DNA of 64,000 nt from an uncultured Bacteroidota bacterium. GTDB taxonomy: Bacteria > Bacteroidota > Bacteroidia > B-17B0 > Aurantibacillaceae. The position numbers and the translations under genes are program-made. Where the stretch lies: the NCBI GenBank assembly GCA_903834765.1, contig CAILKE010000004.1, forward strand, positions 248,001 through 312,000. The letters run 5' to 3'. Shown in pieces: positions 26,205 to 35,604 of the stretch (its first letter is position 1; each line of letters begins with the position of its first letter). Below the pieces are notes generated by a model. The model did not search any database. It was not told where the DNA came from and saw only the letters and a program-made list of their open reading frames with translations.

Positions 26205-27224
26205 TTAGTAATCATATAAATTCACATCCTGTTGTTTAGCTATGTTAGCGACACTTTTAGTATTTGATGCTGATTTTTGTGTTGTTTTTGGTGGCAAAAT
26301 AATTGTATGTAATCCAATTGTCTTTCTTTTATTATTGGCGCCAGGTAAAATGGCGGCAATTGTTTTTTCGTAACCAGTGATGGGTTCATAAAATTCAGGG
26401 GCTAACCCCGCTTTTACATTTCTTCTATCAATAACTTGTGCGTAAAACGAAGGAGATATATAACCATCATTTAATGCTTTAAACAAAATCCCATCTAATC
26501 TTTCGTTTGTTTTATCTGCATCATAATTTAATAAAATAGTGCGAGCTATTTCGCAAGCCTTTTTGTTTACTATTTTTAAATTAGGAAATCCATATTTGCT
26601 TATATTTCCTATTAGTTTGACTGCAACTATAGAATCAGTTTTCATTCTTTCTTTTAAAATTTTATTTTTAGAAACATATTCAGCCGCTGTTTTACTGCAC
26701 GTTTTTGATTTGATACACATGTTGCAGTAGGTTAATGCTTCATTATATTTTGTATCAGCTGCTTTATTAGGAGTAGGTTCATAGGTATAGATTTCTCTTT
26801 CGAAAGTGGCATTTTTTGAAGAATTTCCGTTAGCGTTCCATACTTTAATATTTGCCTGATATTCTTGTTTGGTATTTTGATTATTAAAAACTATGAGTGC
26901 TAATTTATTACTATCAATTTCGTAGCCGTTAGTAATTGCTTTTTCTAAATAATTTAATGCTTTATATTCTTCCTTTATTTTAATGGCGCATATTGCTGCT
27001 TTAAAATAATGTGAAGGATTTTTTGCTCCTTTATAATTCTCGAAAGCAATGTCAAATTTACCATAGGCTTGCAATAACGAATCATTCTTGAACATACGTT
27101 CAGCTGCCGATACTGTTGCATGATAGTTGTTAAAATCTTCAGAGGTTGTTGAGTATTTTGTTTGCGCAACAGATATTAAATTAGCAATAGTAATTAATAT
27201 GCATAAAAGTTTTTTTATCACCAT
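26205..27224 (-). CDS. Exported protein of unknown function inside the condensin-like operon
   Basis: 339 aa with a clear signal peptide (KKLLCILITIANLISVAQ). The first 150 residues look helical and TPR-like (YGKFDIAFENYKGAKNPSHYFKAAICAIKIKEEYKALNYLEKAI). A Cys cluster follows (YCNMCIKSKTCSK, near residue 168). The C-terminal third is Lys/Thr/Ser rich. No family is recognised. It starts ten bases after the MksE-like stop and ends 58 bases before the SMC-like ATPase start, so it is presumably in the same transcript. A secreted or periplasmic protein between two cytoplasmic condensin genes is unexpected; it may be a later insertion or an accessory factor. Confidence 0.75.
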   Translation of the reverse strand: MVIKKLLCILITIANLISVAQTKYSTTSEDFNNYHATVSAAERMFKNDSLLQAYGKFDIAFENYKGAKNPSHYFKAAICAIKIKEEYKALNYLEKAITNGYEIDSNKLALIVFNNQNTKQEYQANIKVWNANGNSSKNATFEREIYTYEPTPNKAADTKYNEALTYCNMCIKSKTCSKTAAEYVSKNKILKERMKTDSIVAVKLIGNISKYGFPNLKIVNKKACEIARTILLNYDADKTNERLDGILFKALNDGYISPSFYAQVIDRRNVKAGLAPEFYEPITGYEKTIAAILPGANNKRKTIGLHTIILPPKTTQKSASNTKSVANIAKQQDVNLYDY

Positions 27225-27234
27225 GTTTTTAATT

Positions 27235-27846
27235 TTAATTATATACTAATCCTTGTGTATCATCTCCACCTAAAGAGTTATCTTCATAAATTGCTACTGA
27301 ATTGATTATATCTAATAGATAAGAATATGAATCTAGTACTTTATAAGATTCTGATTTTTCGTCTTCTAATTCTAAAAATGAATCACGGCTCATTAAATCA
27401 CATATTTCGCGAACTTTGTTATGTAATGTTTCTGATCGGTATAAAGGAATTTTTTGTAATTTTTGTTTCAGGCGCACATTGGCATTACATTCTTCCGAAA
27501 TTTCACCTGGGCGGAAACGGCTACCAATACCAATTTTATTATCCATACTAGCAAATAAATCAATGATATCAATATAACGTTCAAAACGTTCTAATTTCTT
27601 TTCAAGTTCACTATTTGGTTCACCTAATTTAGAAAAGTAAAAGAAATTATTTCCTCGCTCAATGTTGTAACGGATTACGTTAAAGTAAGCTTGGAGTCTA
27701 TCAAAATTTTCAGGATTATTGATAACGTCGTATAAACGATTCATGCCGTCTTTACTACCATTACTCGAAATAAAATTACCTCGAGCCATTACAGCAAAAA
27801 TATCATGTGTTTGTTTTGGTAGGTTAAAGTTAATCGTGTCTTCCAT
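27235..27846 (-). CDS. MksE / JetB-like condensin accessory subunit
   Basis: 203 aa, soluble, no signal peptide. By size, position and sequence feel it matches MksE/JetB winged-helix (KITE) subunits: an N-terminal helical region with HDIFAVMARGNFISS, then RYNIERGNNFFYFSKLGE, and a long middle helix (EKKLERFERYIDIIDLFASM). KITE subunits dimerise and bind the kleisin near the ATPase heads. It lies 32 bases after the kleisin-like gene and ten bases before the exported protein. Sequence similarity alone would not settle this; the operon context (kleisin-like before, SMC-like after) carries much of the weight. Confidence 0.65.
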   Translation of the reverse strand: MEDTINFNLPKQTHDIFAVMARGNFISSNGSKDGMNRLYDVINNPENFDRLQAYFNVIRYNIERGNNFFYFSKLGEPNSELEKKLERFERYIDIIDLFASMDNKIGIGSRFRPGEISEECNANVRLKQKLQKIPLYRSETLHNKVREICDLMSRDSFLELEDEKSESYKVLDSYSYLLDIINSVAIYEDNSLGGDDTQGLVYN

Positions 27847-27878
27847 ATTTTATATTTAAATCCCAATTATGGGATGAA

Positions 27879-29117
27879 TTAGTTAACTTTTTGTTTTTTT
27901 GATTTTTCCTTCATTGGTAATATCAACGTATAACCTAAACGTTTTTTGACATCATCACCTAAGGTATAATCATAGTATTGCAAGCGGTATTTAAAGTCCA
28001 ATTGATTTTGATATTCCATGGCAATCTCTACAAATAAAGATAATCTATCTTCAAATGTAACTGTTCCAATTGCTTTTGGGAATTTGTAATCAATCAAATA
28101 TTCAAATAAATTAGCTTTTGTTTGAGTTAAAAAACGTTCAACTAATTTCTCTGTATCTAATTTTATTTGTTGCTCTAATCCTTTGTCTTTAAAGTTTCCT
28201 GGCATTTTATCTGCCAATCCACGGACCATTAAACGTGTAATTTTATATTTTTCAGCAACACGCTTACACAGTATATGACCATCATCGCTATACAAGAAAT
28301 CTATAGGGATTTTTGTTTTTGGAGTTTTGTGTCCGTTGTGTTTTAAAGTGTTTATGCCACTTACTATTTCTCTAAAATTAGTTTTGAAATGCAATGCTCC
28401 ATGATCCTTGATTTCTTTAAGCTGTTGTGCTTTTTTGTAAACGTCTAACTGGAACTGGATTTTATTAATGAAATCGGTAATATCTGTTTGAATTTCAATT
28501 AAGAAATCTAAATTTTCAATTAAGCTTATTCTTAATGCAGCAACGATTCCAAACAATTCAGAGTCATTAGTCAAATTGAACATTGCCCTAGATTCATCAA
28601 TTACCTCACTCGTTTTTTTAATAAACTGAATAATGGAATCTCGCTTTTCTCTATAATCTTCAAGCTTTTGAAGCTTAATGCGGTAATTACTTTCGTTTTT
28701 GTAAGTATCATCTACATTTTTTTGAAGCTTAATTATTTCACGTGTTAATGTTGAATTAATGCGCTTTAAAAATTTTTTGATACTACGTAAGAAGCGAATC
28801 TCGCGAGCATCTTGGTAGAAATTAATATAGCGCTTTAGTTCGTTAATATAGTCGTTAATGAATCCTGGAGTTACTTCACCTATCTCCATGAAGTCTTCGA
28901 ACATAGCTACAACAGCATCGTTCAAACTTACAATGTTTTCATATTCATACAAAATATCTAACGAAACGAGTTTTCGGTATTGATCTTCGCTAATATCTTC
29001 TCTACTCAATAATTCGTTTACGGTTATTTGATCGCGTTGTCCAAATAACGTTTCCACTACACCACGATTGTGGTATAAGTTTGATAACAAATCTTTTACA
29101 TTTACTTGTAAACTCAT
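27879..29117 (-). CDS. MksF / JetA-like kleisin subunit
   Basis: 412 aa, soluble. The N-terminal 80 residues could be a winged helix (VNELLSREDISEDQYRKLVSLDILYEY). A helical, coiled-coil-forming middle follows (about residues 90-240), and the C-terminal 150 residues look like a second globular domain (KITRLMVRGLADKMPGNF). This winged helix-helical bundle-winged helix plan fits the kleisins MukF/MksF/JetA. It is the first gene of the operon; the order F-E-B equals the Wadjet order JetA-JetB-JetC. The ATG at 29115-29117 is the natural start. Family identity is inferred from architecture and order rather than from a diagnostic motif. Confidence 0.65.
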   Translation of the reverse strand: MSLQVNVKDLLSNLYHNRGVVETLFGQRDQITVNELLSREDISEDQYRKLVSLDILYEYENIVSLNDAVVAMFEDFMEIGEVTPGFINDYINELKRYINFYQDAREIRFLRSIKKFLKRINSTLTREIIKLQKNVDDTYKNESNYRIKLQKLEDYREKRDSIIQFIKKTSEVIDESRAMFNLTNDSELFGIVAALRISLIENLDFLIEIQTDITDFINKIQFQLDVYKKAQQLKEIKDHGALHFKTNFREIVSGINTLKHNGHKTPKTKIPIDFLYSDDGHILCKRVAEKYKITRLMVRGLADKMPGNFKDKGLEQQIKLDTEKLVERFLTQTKANLFEYLIDYKFPKAIGTVTFEDRLSLFVEIAMEYQNQLDFKYRLQYYDYTLGDDVKKRLGYTLILPMKEKSKKQKVN

Positions 29118-29455
29118 TAAAATTCGGTTCTAATACCTATAAAAATACAAAGGCTTTAAGGGCTATTAAAGTTGGGTTATAAACAAAATAGAGAGTAATT
29201 AACTAATTATATGTTTTTATTTTTGTAAGTGCTTGATAAATAGGTTTTTTGGTGTTAATAGAGCGTTGAAAACGTAAACTTTTAATTTCAAAATGACGGG
29301 TTTTTATGTAACTATTATCTAGTTGCATAGAAGTTGCTCTTTAAATAACATGGAATGTTGATGCTTATAATTTTTTGAAGCGGAATTGGATAGGATTTTC
29401 TTATATCAAAAAAAATCTTGTTAAAAATTCAGTAATATTAATTATACATTTGTTT
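29118..29455. other. Divergent intergenic region (condensin-like operon / bshC)
   Basis: 338 bases between divergent genes, AT-rich, expected to hold both promoters. On the plus strand a TACATTTG box occurs at 29445-29452. For the minus-strand operon I see no full consensus match; TTTGTATTTTTATAGG near 29125-29150 is the closest. Confidence 0.5.
29418..29452 (+). promoter_or_regulatory. Possible bshC promoter
   Basis: TACATTTG (29445-29452) matches the Bacteroidota -7 box exactly. A TTG at 29418-29420 lies 24 bases upstream, slightly outside the usual 17-23 spacing. The bshC ATG begins only four bases after the -7 box, which would give a leaderless transcript. Confidence 0.4.
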
Positions 29456-31054
29456 ATGCTATTCACTAAACAAAAATTGCCAATAAATGACACAAATCTA
29501 TTTTCAGATTTGTTTACTGATTATATAAATAACTCTGAAAAAGTAAAACCGTTTTTCCAATCACATATTTCCAAGGCCGATTTCGAATCATACTTTAATC
29601 ATACTTCATTTGAAAACATAGACAGATCTATTTTAGTTCAAGCGCTGAAAGCTCAGTCTATACTTGTTAAAAATACAAGTTCGCTCTCTCAAAAAAATAT
29701 AGATGAATTATTAAAACAAACCACTTACACTGTTACAACTGGACATCAATTATGTTTGTTTACAGGACCTTTATATTTTATTTATAAAATAGTGAGTACC
29801 ATAAATTTAGCTACTTCTTTAAAATCTAATTTTCCAGATAAGGATTTTGTGCCTATTTATTGGATGGCTGGTGAAGATCATGATTTTGAAGAAATCAATC
29901 ATGCCAATGTATTTAATAAAAAAGTAATTTGGAATAGCACTCAATCAGGTTCTGTTGGAGATTTTAAGACGGAAGGATTAGTTGAAGCGATTAATGAATT
30001 AAAAACTATTTTGGGAGAAAATGATAATTCGTTAATCGCACTATTTGAAACGGCTTACCTACAGCACACAACATTAGCTGATGCAACGCGATATTTAGTA
30101 AATGAATTATTTGGAGAATATGGTATTGTTATTTTAGATGGAAATGAGAAAGCGTTGAAATCCTTATTTAAAGAGGAGTTTAAGGCCGACATTTTTGAAA
30201 ATAAATCATTAGCCATAGTCAATCAATCTATTACAGAACTTTCCAAACATTATTCAGTACAAGTTAATCCACGCGAGATTAATGTATTTTACAAAATAGA
30301 TGGTATAAGAGAACGGATAGAGCGTTTAGCTGCTGAACGTTATGCCGTTGTAAATACTGAACTTAGTTTTTCTAAAGCTGAGTTAGAAAACATGATTGAA
30401 ACTTCGCCCGAAAAATTAAGTCCGAATGTTGTATTGAGGCCATTATACCAACAAAAAATACTTCCAAATATTGCATACATAGGTGGTCCGGGCGAATTGG
30501 CCTATTGGCTAGAGTATAAAGCATTATTTGAATCGTATAAGATTAACTTTCCTATTTTAATGCCTCGGAATTTTGCCATGATTGTGGATAAAGGCACTAA
30601 GCAAAAAATGCAAAAATTTGATTTATCTATAATTGATTTATTTAGTGAAGGCGAAGCCTTAGTAAAGCAATTTATTAAAACGCAACACGATGACGTTAAT
30701 TTAAATGTGATTAAGTTGCAATTTGAAACTATTTACGCTTCAATATCTGATACCGTGGCAAGTATTGATAAATCATTAATTGCAAGTACTGAGGCCGAAA
30801 AACAAAAAACACTAAATGGGATTCATACCATTGAGCAAAAAATTAATAAAGCTTTTAAACAAAAATCTGAAACGGATGTTAACCAGCTTTGGGCATTAAA
30901 AGGAAAATTATTTCCCAATAATATTCCTCAAGAGCGATATGATAATATGAGCATGTACTATGCTAAGTATGGTAAAAATTTTATTCGTGAATTGATTGCT
31001 GAGTTAACATATGATTTGCGAAGCTTTGAGTATATTGTATTTACTGAAGATTAG
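29456..31054 (+). CDS. bshC: Bacillithiol biosynthesis cysteine-adding enzyme BshC
   Basis: Catalyses addition of cysteine to GlcN-malate, the last step of bacillithiol synthesis. 532 aa from the ATG at 29456. An upstream in-frame TTG would add 27 residues (KRNWIGFSYIKKN...) with no family similarity and would overlap a promoter-like box, so I reject it. Diagnostic segments are TTGHQLCLFTGPLYFIYKI, PIYWMAGEDHDFEEINHA, ILDGNEKALK and NVVLRPLYQQKILPNIAYIGGPGELAYW, with a C-terminal coiled coil. BshC has a Rossmann-like core related to nucleotide ligases. It indicates that this organism probably uses bacillithiol as its low-molecular-weight thiol; bshA and bshB are not in the window. Confidence 0.95.
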   Translation: MLFTKQKLPINDTNLFSDLFTDYINNSEKVKPFFQSHISKADFESYFNHTSFENIDRSILVQALKAQSILVKNTSSLSQKNIDELLKQTTYTVTTGHQLCLFTGPLYFIYKIVSTINLATSLKSNFPDKDFVPIYWMAGEDHDFEEINHANVFNKKVIWNSTQSGSVGDFKTEGLVEAINELKTILGENDNSLIALFETAYLQHTTLADATRYLVNELFGEYGIVILDGNEKALKSLFKEEFKADIFENKSLAIVNQSITELSKHYSVQVNPREINVFYKIDGIRERIERLAAERYAVVNTELSFSKAELENMIETSPEKLSPNVVLRPLYQQKILPNIAYIGGPGELAYWLEYKALFESYKINFPILMPRNFAMIVDKGTKQKMQKFDLSIIDLFSEGEALVKQFIKTQHDDVNLNVIKLQFETIYASISDTVASIDKSLIASTEAEKQKTLNGIHTIEQKINKAFKQKSETDVNQLWALKGKLFPNNIPQERYDNMSMYYAKYGKNFIRELIAELTYDLRSFEYIVFTED

Positions 31055-31071
31055 CGGGATAAATAAAAATA

Positions 31072-31108
31072 AAAAAAGCCAAGTAACAATATGCTACTTG
31101 GCTTTTTT
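31072..31108. terminator. Bidirectional terminator between bshC and typA
   Basis: AAAAAAGCCAAGTA (31072-31085) pairs with TACTTGGCTTTTTT (31095-31108) around a 9-base loop. Both strands end in a T tract, fitting the two convergent genes. Confidence 0.9.
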
Positions 31109-31127
31109 AGTTGGATTAAATTATTAT

Positions 31128-32939
31128 TTAGTTATTAACTAAAGCTTTACCAAAACGTTTACGTTCGTTTTCATCTAAGTAAATTTTACGTAAACGAATG
31201 AAGTTAGGCGTAATTTCTACATACTCATCACCTTGTATATATTCCATAGCTTCTTCTAAGCTGAATTTAATTTTAGGTACGATACGCATTTTATCATCAG
31301 TTCCAGAAGCACGCATGTTTGTTAATTGTTTTTCAGTACAAACGTTTACTACTAAATCATCAGGACGAATATGTTCACCGATAACCATTCCTGGATAAAT
31401 TTCTTCACCAGCTTCGATAAAGAATTTACCACGATCTTGTAATTTATCAATGGAATAAGCTACGGCAGCGCCTTTATCTTTGCTAATTAAAACACCAGCA
31501 ATACGGCTTGGAATTGGACCTTTCCATGGTTCGTATGCTTTAAAACGGTGAGCCATAATTGCTTCACCAGCAGTAGCTGTTAATACGTTATTACGTAAAC
31601 CAATAATACCACGAGAAGGAATTTCAAATTCGATATGTGTTAAATCACCTTTAGCTTCCATCAGCATTAAGTTACCTTTACGTTGAGTTACTAAGTCGAT
31701 TACTTTAGATGACGATTCTTGAGGAACATCTACAGATAATACTTCAATTGGTTCACATTTTTCACCATCAATTTCTTTAACGATAACTTGTGGTTGACCT
31801 AATTGTAATTCATACCCCTCACGACGCATTGTTTCAATTAATACAGATAAATGAAGAATACCACGTCCGTATACTAAATAAGAATCAGGAGAAGAAGTCT
31901 CTTCAACTTTCATCGCTAAGTTCTTTTCTAATTCTTTAAATAAACGATCGCGTAAGTGGCGAGAAGTAACAAATTTACCATCTTTACCAAAGAACGGTGA
32001 GTTGTTAATTGTAAACAACATACTCATGGTTGGCTCATCAATTTTCATTGTTGGCATGGCTTCTGGATTTTCAAAATCAGCAACGGTATCGCCAATTTCA
32101 AATCCTTCAATTCCTGTAAATGCACAAATATCACCTGTTTGAACTTCAGATACTTTTACTTTACCTAAACCTTCGAAAACATATAGTTCTTTAATGCGAG
32201 ATTTTTGAATACGGCCATCGCGTTTTACAACTGATACCGGCATATTTTCTTTGATTAATCCACGAAACACACGTCCTACAGCAATACGACCGATAAAAGA
32301 AGAATAATCTAATGATGTAATTTGAATTTGTAATGTTCCAATACGCTCAGGAGCTGTTGGAATATTTTCTAAAATAGTATCTAATAAGTAGGTAACATCA
32401 GTTGTTGGTGTTTTGTAATCACTACTCATCCAACCTTGTTTACTTGAACCATAAACAGTAGGGAAATCTAATTGATCTTCACTGGCATCTAAGTTAAAGA
32501 ACAAATCAAATACATTGTCATGTACTTCATCAGGACGACAGTTTGGTTTATCTACCTTATTAATTACCACAATCGCTTTTTTGCCTGCGGCAATTGCTTT
32601 TTGCGTAACAAAACGTGTTTGAGGCATAGGGCCTTCAAAAGCATCTACTAATAAAATAACACCATCTGCCATATTTAATGTACGTTCAACTTCGCCTCCA
32701 AAGTCCGCGTGACCAGGTGTGTCGATGATATTAATTTTTGTTCCTTTATACATGACAGAAACGTTTTTTGCTAAAATGGTAATACCACGTTCACGCTCTA
32801 AGTCATTGTTATCAAGGATTAACTCACCTGACGCTTGATTTTCTCTAAATAAATTACACTGATGTAAAATTTTATCTACTAAAGTTGTTTTACCGTGATC
32901 GACATGGGCAATGATGGCAATGTTTCTAATTTCTGACAT
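31128..32939 (-). CDS. typA: Translational GTPase TypA / BipA
   Basis: Ribosome-binding GTPase of the EF-G/LepA type, needed for growth at low temperature or under stress and for 50S assembly in other bacteria. 603 aa from ATG 32937-32939 (MSEIRNIAIIAHVDHGKTTL). G1 is AHVDHGKT, G2-G3 includes DTPGHADFGGEVER, G4 is NKVDKP, and G5 SSKQGW-like. The C-terminal BipA-specific domain contains RGIIGLRNNVLTATAGEAIM. A longer reading from a TTG at 32993 would place its codons inside the promoter described at 32963-32993 and is rejected. Convergent with bshC across a shared terminator. Confidence 0.97.
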   Translation of the reverse strand: MSEIRNIAIIAHVDHGKTTLVDKILHQCNLFRENQASGELILDNNDLERERGITILAKNVSVMYKGTKINIIDTPGHADFGGEVERTLNMADGVILLVDAFEGPMPQTRFVTQKAIAAGKKAIVVINKVDKPNCRPDEVHDNVFDLFFNLDASEDQLDFPTVYGSSKQGWMSSDYKTPTTDVTYLLDTILENIPTAPERIGTLQIQITSLDYSSFIGRIAVGRVFRGLIKENMPVSVVKRDGRIQKSRIKELYVFEGLGKVKVSEVQTGDICAFTGIEGFEIGDTVADFENPEAMPTMKIDEPTMSMLFTINNSPFFGKDGKFVTSRHLRDRLFKELEKNLAMKVEETSSPDSYLVYGRGILHLSVLIETMRREGYELQLGQPQVIVKEIDGEKCEPIEVLSVDVPQESSSKVIDLVTQRKGNLMLMEAKGDLTHIEFEIPSRGIIGLRNNVLTATAGEAIMAHRFKAYEPWKGPIPSRIAGVLISKDKGAAVAYSIDKLQDRGKFFIEAGEEIYPGMVIGEHIRPDDLVVNVCTEKQLTNMRASGTDDKMRIVPKIKFSLEEAMEYIQGDEYVEITPNFIRLRKIYLDENERKRFGKALVNN

Positions 32940-32962
32940 GTTTGTTTTTTTGATTAAGGGCG

Positions 32963-32993
32963 CAAAAGTAGGGATTTTTTGCTGAGAAAGCAA
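32963..32993 (-). promoter_or_regulatory. Predicted typA promoter
   Basis: On the minus strand: TTG, 20 bases, TACTTTTG, an exact Bacteroidota consensus. It predicts a short leader of about 17 nt before the typA ATG and decides between the two possible starts. Confidence 0.8.
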
Positions 32994-33058
32994 CTTTATC
33001 TATTTAAGCCTATTTTAACATATTATAAAGGAATTACTTCACCTTAATTTAAATCTCG

Positions 33059-33766
33059 TTAAACCATCATAATTACCGCCCACATGCGACCTGTTTTACA
33101 ATGATCACGACGATAGGAAAAGAAATCGGGTTCAGTCGTACAACGATTCATGCTCCAAATATGTTCTTTTAGGATTCCATTTTCTAAAGCAACAAACGTA
33201 TTGGCTTGTAATAAATCTAATTGTTGTTTTTGCCAACAGAAATTAGGGAATCCTGCCTGTTTAAATAGATCAATAATATCTGCGCTTACTTCGTAGTTTT
33301 TGGCACTAATGCCTTGCCCTATGGCTACTTTAATTTGTGACGTTTCAGCACCTAACAAAACCATTTCGTTAATTGTATTAGTAACAATGCGGGCTAAGGT
33401 GCCTTTCCAACCACAATGTGCTGCACCTATTACATTATTCTTGGAGTCATGAAATAAAATAGGGTAGCAATCGGCAGCACCAACAGCCAAACAAATGTTC
33501 TTTTTATTGGTAACGAGGGCATCCCCAGTTTGCTTACCAGCAGAGGCTTGACAAACAATGTTACTATGAATTTGATCTAAATAAGAAACATGCTCGAAAT
33601 CAATTTGTAATTCTAACAATGCTCGTTTTCTGTTTTCGGCAATGTTTTCGGGTAGATCGTCAATACCTCCTAAATTGAGGCTATCGAAAGGTTTTGGAGA
33701 TACACCACCAAACCTTCTTGAAAAGCCATGTATGGTTGAAATAGTTGGGCTATGAATCCAGCGCAT
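33059..33766 (-). CDS. pgeF: Peptidoglycan editing factor PgeF / YfiH family (laccase-domain purine nucleoside hydrolase-like)
   Basis: 235 aa, cytoplasmic. Family motifs are present: HGFSRRFGGVS at the N-terminus, LDQIHSN (first metal His), AVGAADCYPILFHD (Cys ligand) and GAAHCGWKGT (His ligand), followed by VAIGQGISAKNYEVS. Enzymes of this family have purine nucleoside phosphorylase, adenosine deaminase and oxidase activities, and the E. coli member corrects misincorporated L-Ser in peptidoglycan precursors. Which role applies here is not visible. It starts 11 bases after the dnaX stop and so is probably in the dnaX transcript. Confidence 0.93.
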   Translation of the reverse strand: MRWIHSPTISTIHGFSRRFGGVSPKPFDSLNLGGIDDLPENIAENRKRALLELQIDFEHVSYLDQIHSNIVCQASAGKQTGDALVTNKKNICLAVGAADCYPILFHDSKNNVIGAAHCGWKGTLARIVTNTINEMVLLGAETSQIKVAIGQGISAKNYEVSADIIDLFKQAGFPNFCWQKQQLDLLQANTFVALENGILKEHIWSMNRCTTEPDFFSYRRDHCKTGRMWAVIMMV

Positions 33767-33777
33767 TGATTCTAATA

Positions 33778-35502
33778 TTAATACTCCACATTCAAATCAA
33801 AACGTCGTTTGAGTTCTAATAATGCAGGATTTTTTTCTGCCATCATTTTAAATTTATCATCAGGCTTATAGGCTTTTACTTCGCCTGCTATTTCCGATAC
33901 AATGATGTTTAATAAGGTTTGTTTGTTACTCAGTAAGTTTCTTAGTTCATCTAATAAGTCTTGCTTGATGTTGCTTAGCAATTCTTTTTGAACTTCATTA
34001 TTGATTTCAATTGTAATAGTCGTGTCTGTTAGGCTGATCTTACTGGAAGTAAGCGTGGCATACAGTTGCTTATTTCCTGTTTTACTTTTTTCTTCAGCAA
34101 AACTTCTAACAGCATGTTGTGCTCTTTCACTAGTTAATGGTACATCTTCAGCACTTGTTATATTACTTGCTTCTGTTGCAACAGTTGTTTGTTCAATGAT
34201 AGGCTGAACTGTTTGAGGATTATTTTGTAATAAAAATTGTGATTTTATTTTTAAGTCGTTAAAGCCAACTAAAGGCTTGTCGCTGGTTTGCACAACAGGT
34301 ATAGCCGAAAATTTGGTAACAGGAACTGCTTGAGGGGAGGTTTGTTGTTCGGATGAAATTTGGAAGTTTGTTCCTAACTCATCTTTTTTTTTTTCCGCAT
34401 CTTGCGGTGCGGCATTTAAATAAGTTATTTGCATTAAGGCCATTTCGACCTGCAATCGCTGATTTTTAGCAGCTTTATAGTGAATGTCGCATTTATTAAT
34501 TATGGCCAACGATTTTAATAAAAATGTCGTAGGGCATAATTGAGCTTGTTCTGCAAAACGTTTTTTAAGTTGCTCACTTACTTCTAATAGCTGAACGGTA
34601 AATTGATCTTTACTTACCAATAAATTACGTAAGTGCTCACCAAATCCAATAATGAAATTATGACCATCAAATCCTTTTTTTAAAATATCGTCAAAGGTTA
34701 CCATTACTTCCGGTAAACGCCCATTAATGGCAGCATCCGTCAATTTGAAAAAATAGTCATAATCGAGTACGTGTAAGTTTTCTACAACCGATTTATAGGT
34801 TAAATGGTTACCAGTAAAAGTTACCATCTGATCAAAAATAGAACAGGCATCACGTAAACCACCGTCTGCTTTTTGTGCGATTACTCTTAAGGCTTCTAGA
34901 TCAAAGGTAATGCCTTCGCTATTAGCAATATGTACTAGTTGTTCGGAAATATCTTCTGCTTTAATACGGTTGAAGCTAAATACTTGGCAACGTGATAAAA
35001 TAGTTGGAATGATTTTGTGTTTCTCGGTAGTTGCTAAAATAAACTTAGCATGTTTAGGCGGTTCTTCTAATGTTTTTAAAAATGCGTTAAATGCGTTTGC
35101 CGATAACATATGTACCTCATCTATCACATATACTTTATAATCGCCTAACTGCGGCGCATAACGAACTTGATCTACTAAGTTACGAATATCTTCTACAGAG
35201 TTGTTAGACGCAGCATCTAATTCATAAACATTTAAGGATGCTCCTGAATTAAATGATAAGCAAGATTCGCAAGTATCACAAGCTTCTCCATCAGCAGACA
35301 AATTGGTGCAGTTAATTGTTTTAGCGAATATACGCGCACAGGTTGTTTTACCTACACCACGCGGACCACAAAACAAATAAGCCTGTGCAATTTTATTATT
35401 TTTAATGGCTTGTTTTAACGTATCAGTAATATGCTTCTGACCAACAACTGTATTAAAGTGTTGTGGGCGATACTTGCGAGCTGATACAATGAAATTATCC
35501 AT
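33778..35502 (-). CDS. dnaX: DNA polymerase III subunit gamma/tau
   Basis: AAA+ clamp-loader ATPase of the replisome. 574 aa starting at ATG 35500-35502. The N-terminal third shows the conserved RPQHFNTVVGQKHI, Walker A GPRGVGKTTCARIFAK, a zinc module (CTNLSADGEACDTCESC), Walker B DEVHMLSANAFNAFLKTLEEPP and sensor ATTEKHKI. The collar domain covers about residues 220-365. The remaining 200 residues are variable, Gln/Thr rich, with a C-terminal globular piece; a tau-type extension binding polymerase alpha is plausible. I see no slippery heptamer that would argue for programmed frameshifting to a separate gamma. Confidence 0.96.
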   Translation of the reverse strand: MDNFIVSARKYRPQHFNTVVGQKHITDTLKQAIKNNKIAQAYLFCGPRGVGKTTCARIFAKTINCTNLSADGEACDTCESCLSFNSGASLNVYELDAASNNSVEDIRNLVDQVRYAPQLGDYKVYVIDEVHMLSANAFNAFLKTLEEPPKHAKFILATTEKHKIIPTILSRCQVFSFNRIKAEDISEQLVHIANSEGITFDLEALRVIAQKADGGLRDACSIFDQMVTFTGNHLTYKSVVENLHVLDYDYFFKLTDAAINGRLPEVMVTFDDILKKGFDGHNFIIGFGEHLRNLLVSKDQFTVQLLEVSEQLKKRFAEQAQLCPTTFLLKSLAIINKCDIHYKAAKNQRLQVEMALMQITYLNAAPQDAEKKKDELGTNFQISSEQQTSPQAVPVTKFSAIPVVQTSDKPLVGFNDLKIKSQFLLQNNPQTVQPIIEQTTVATEASNITSAEDVPLTSERAQHAVRSFAEEKSKTGNKQLYATLTSSKISLTDTTITIEINNEVQKELLSNIKQDLLDELRNLLSNKQTLLNIIVSEIAGEVKAYKPDDKFKMMAEKNPALLELKRRFDLNVEY

Positions 35503-35604
35503 ATTAATTAGAGTTCTAATTTACACCATTAATCGCTATAAAAAAGGTTAAATTATTAACTAACTGTGAATAAGTCTTTATATTTGAAACATACAACTAG
35601 TTTT

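Noticed and set aside
29375-29455. Upstream TTG start for bshC
   Set aside because: Adds 27 residues without family similarity and covers a -7 box.
32940-32993. Upstream TTG start for typA, giving 18 extra residues
   Set aside because: The region is a perfect promoter (TTG-N20-TACTTTTG), and the family begins at the ATG 32937-32939.
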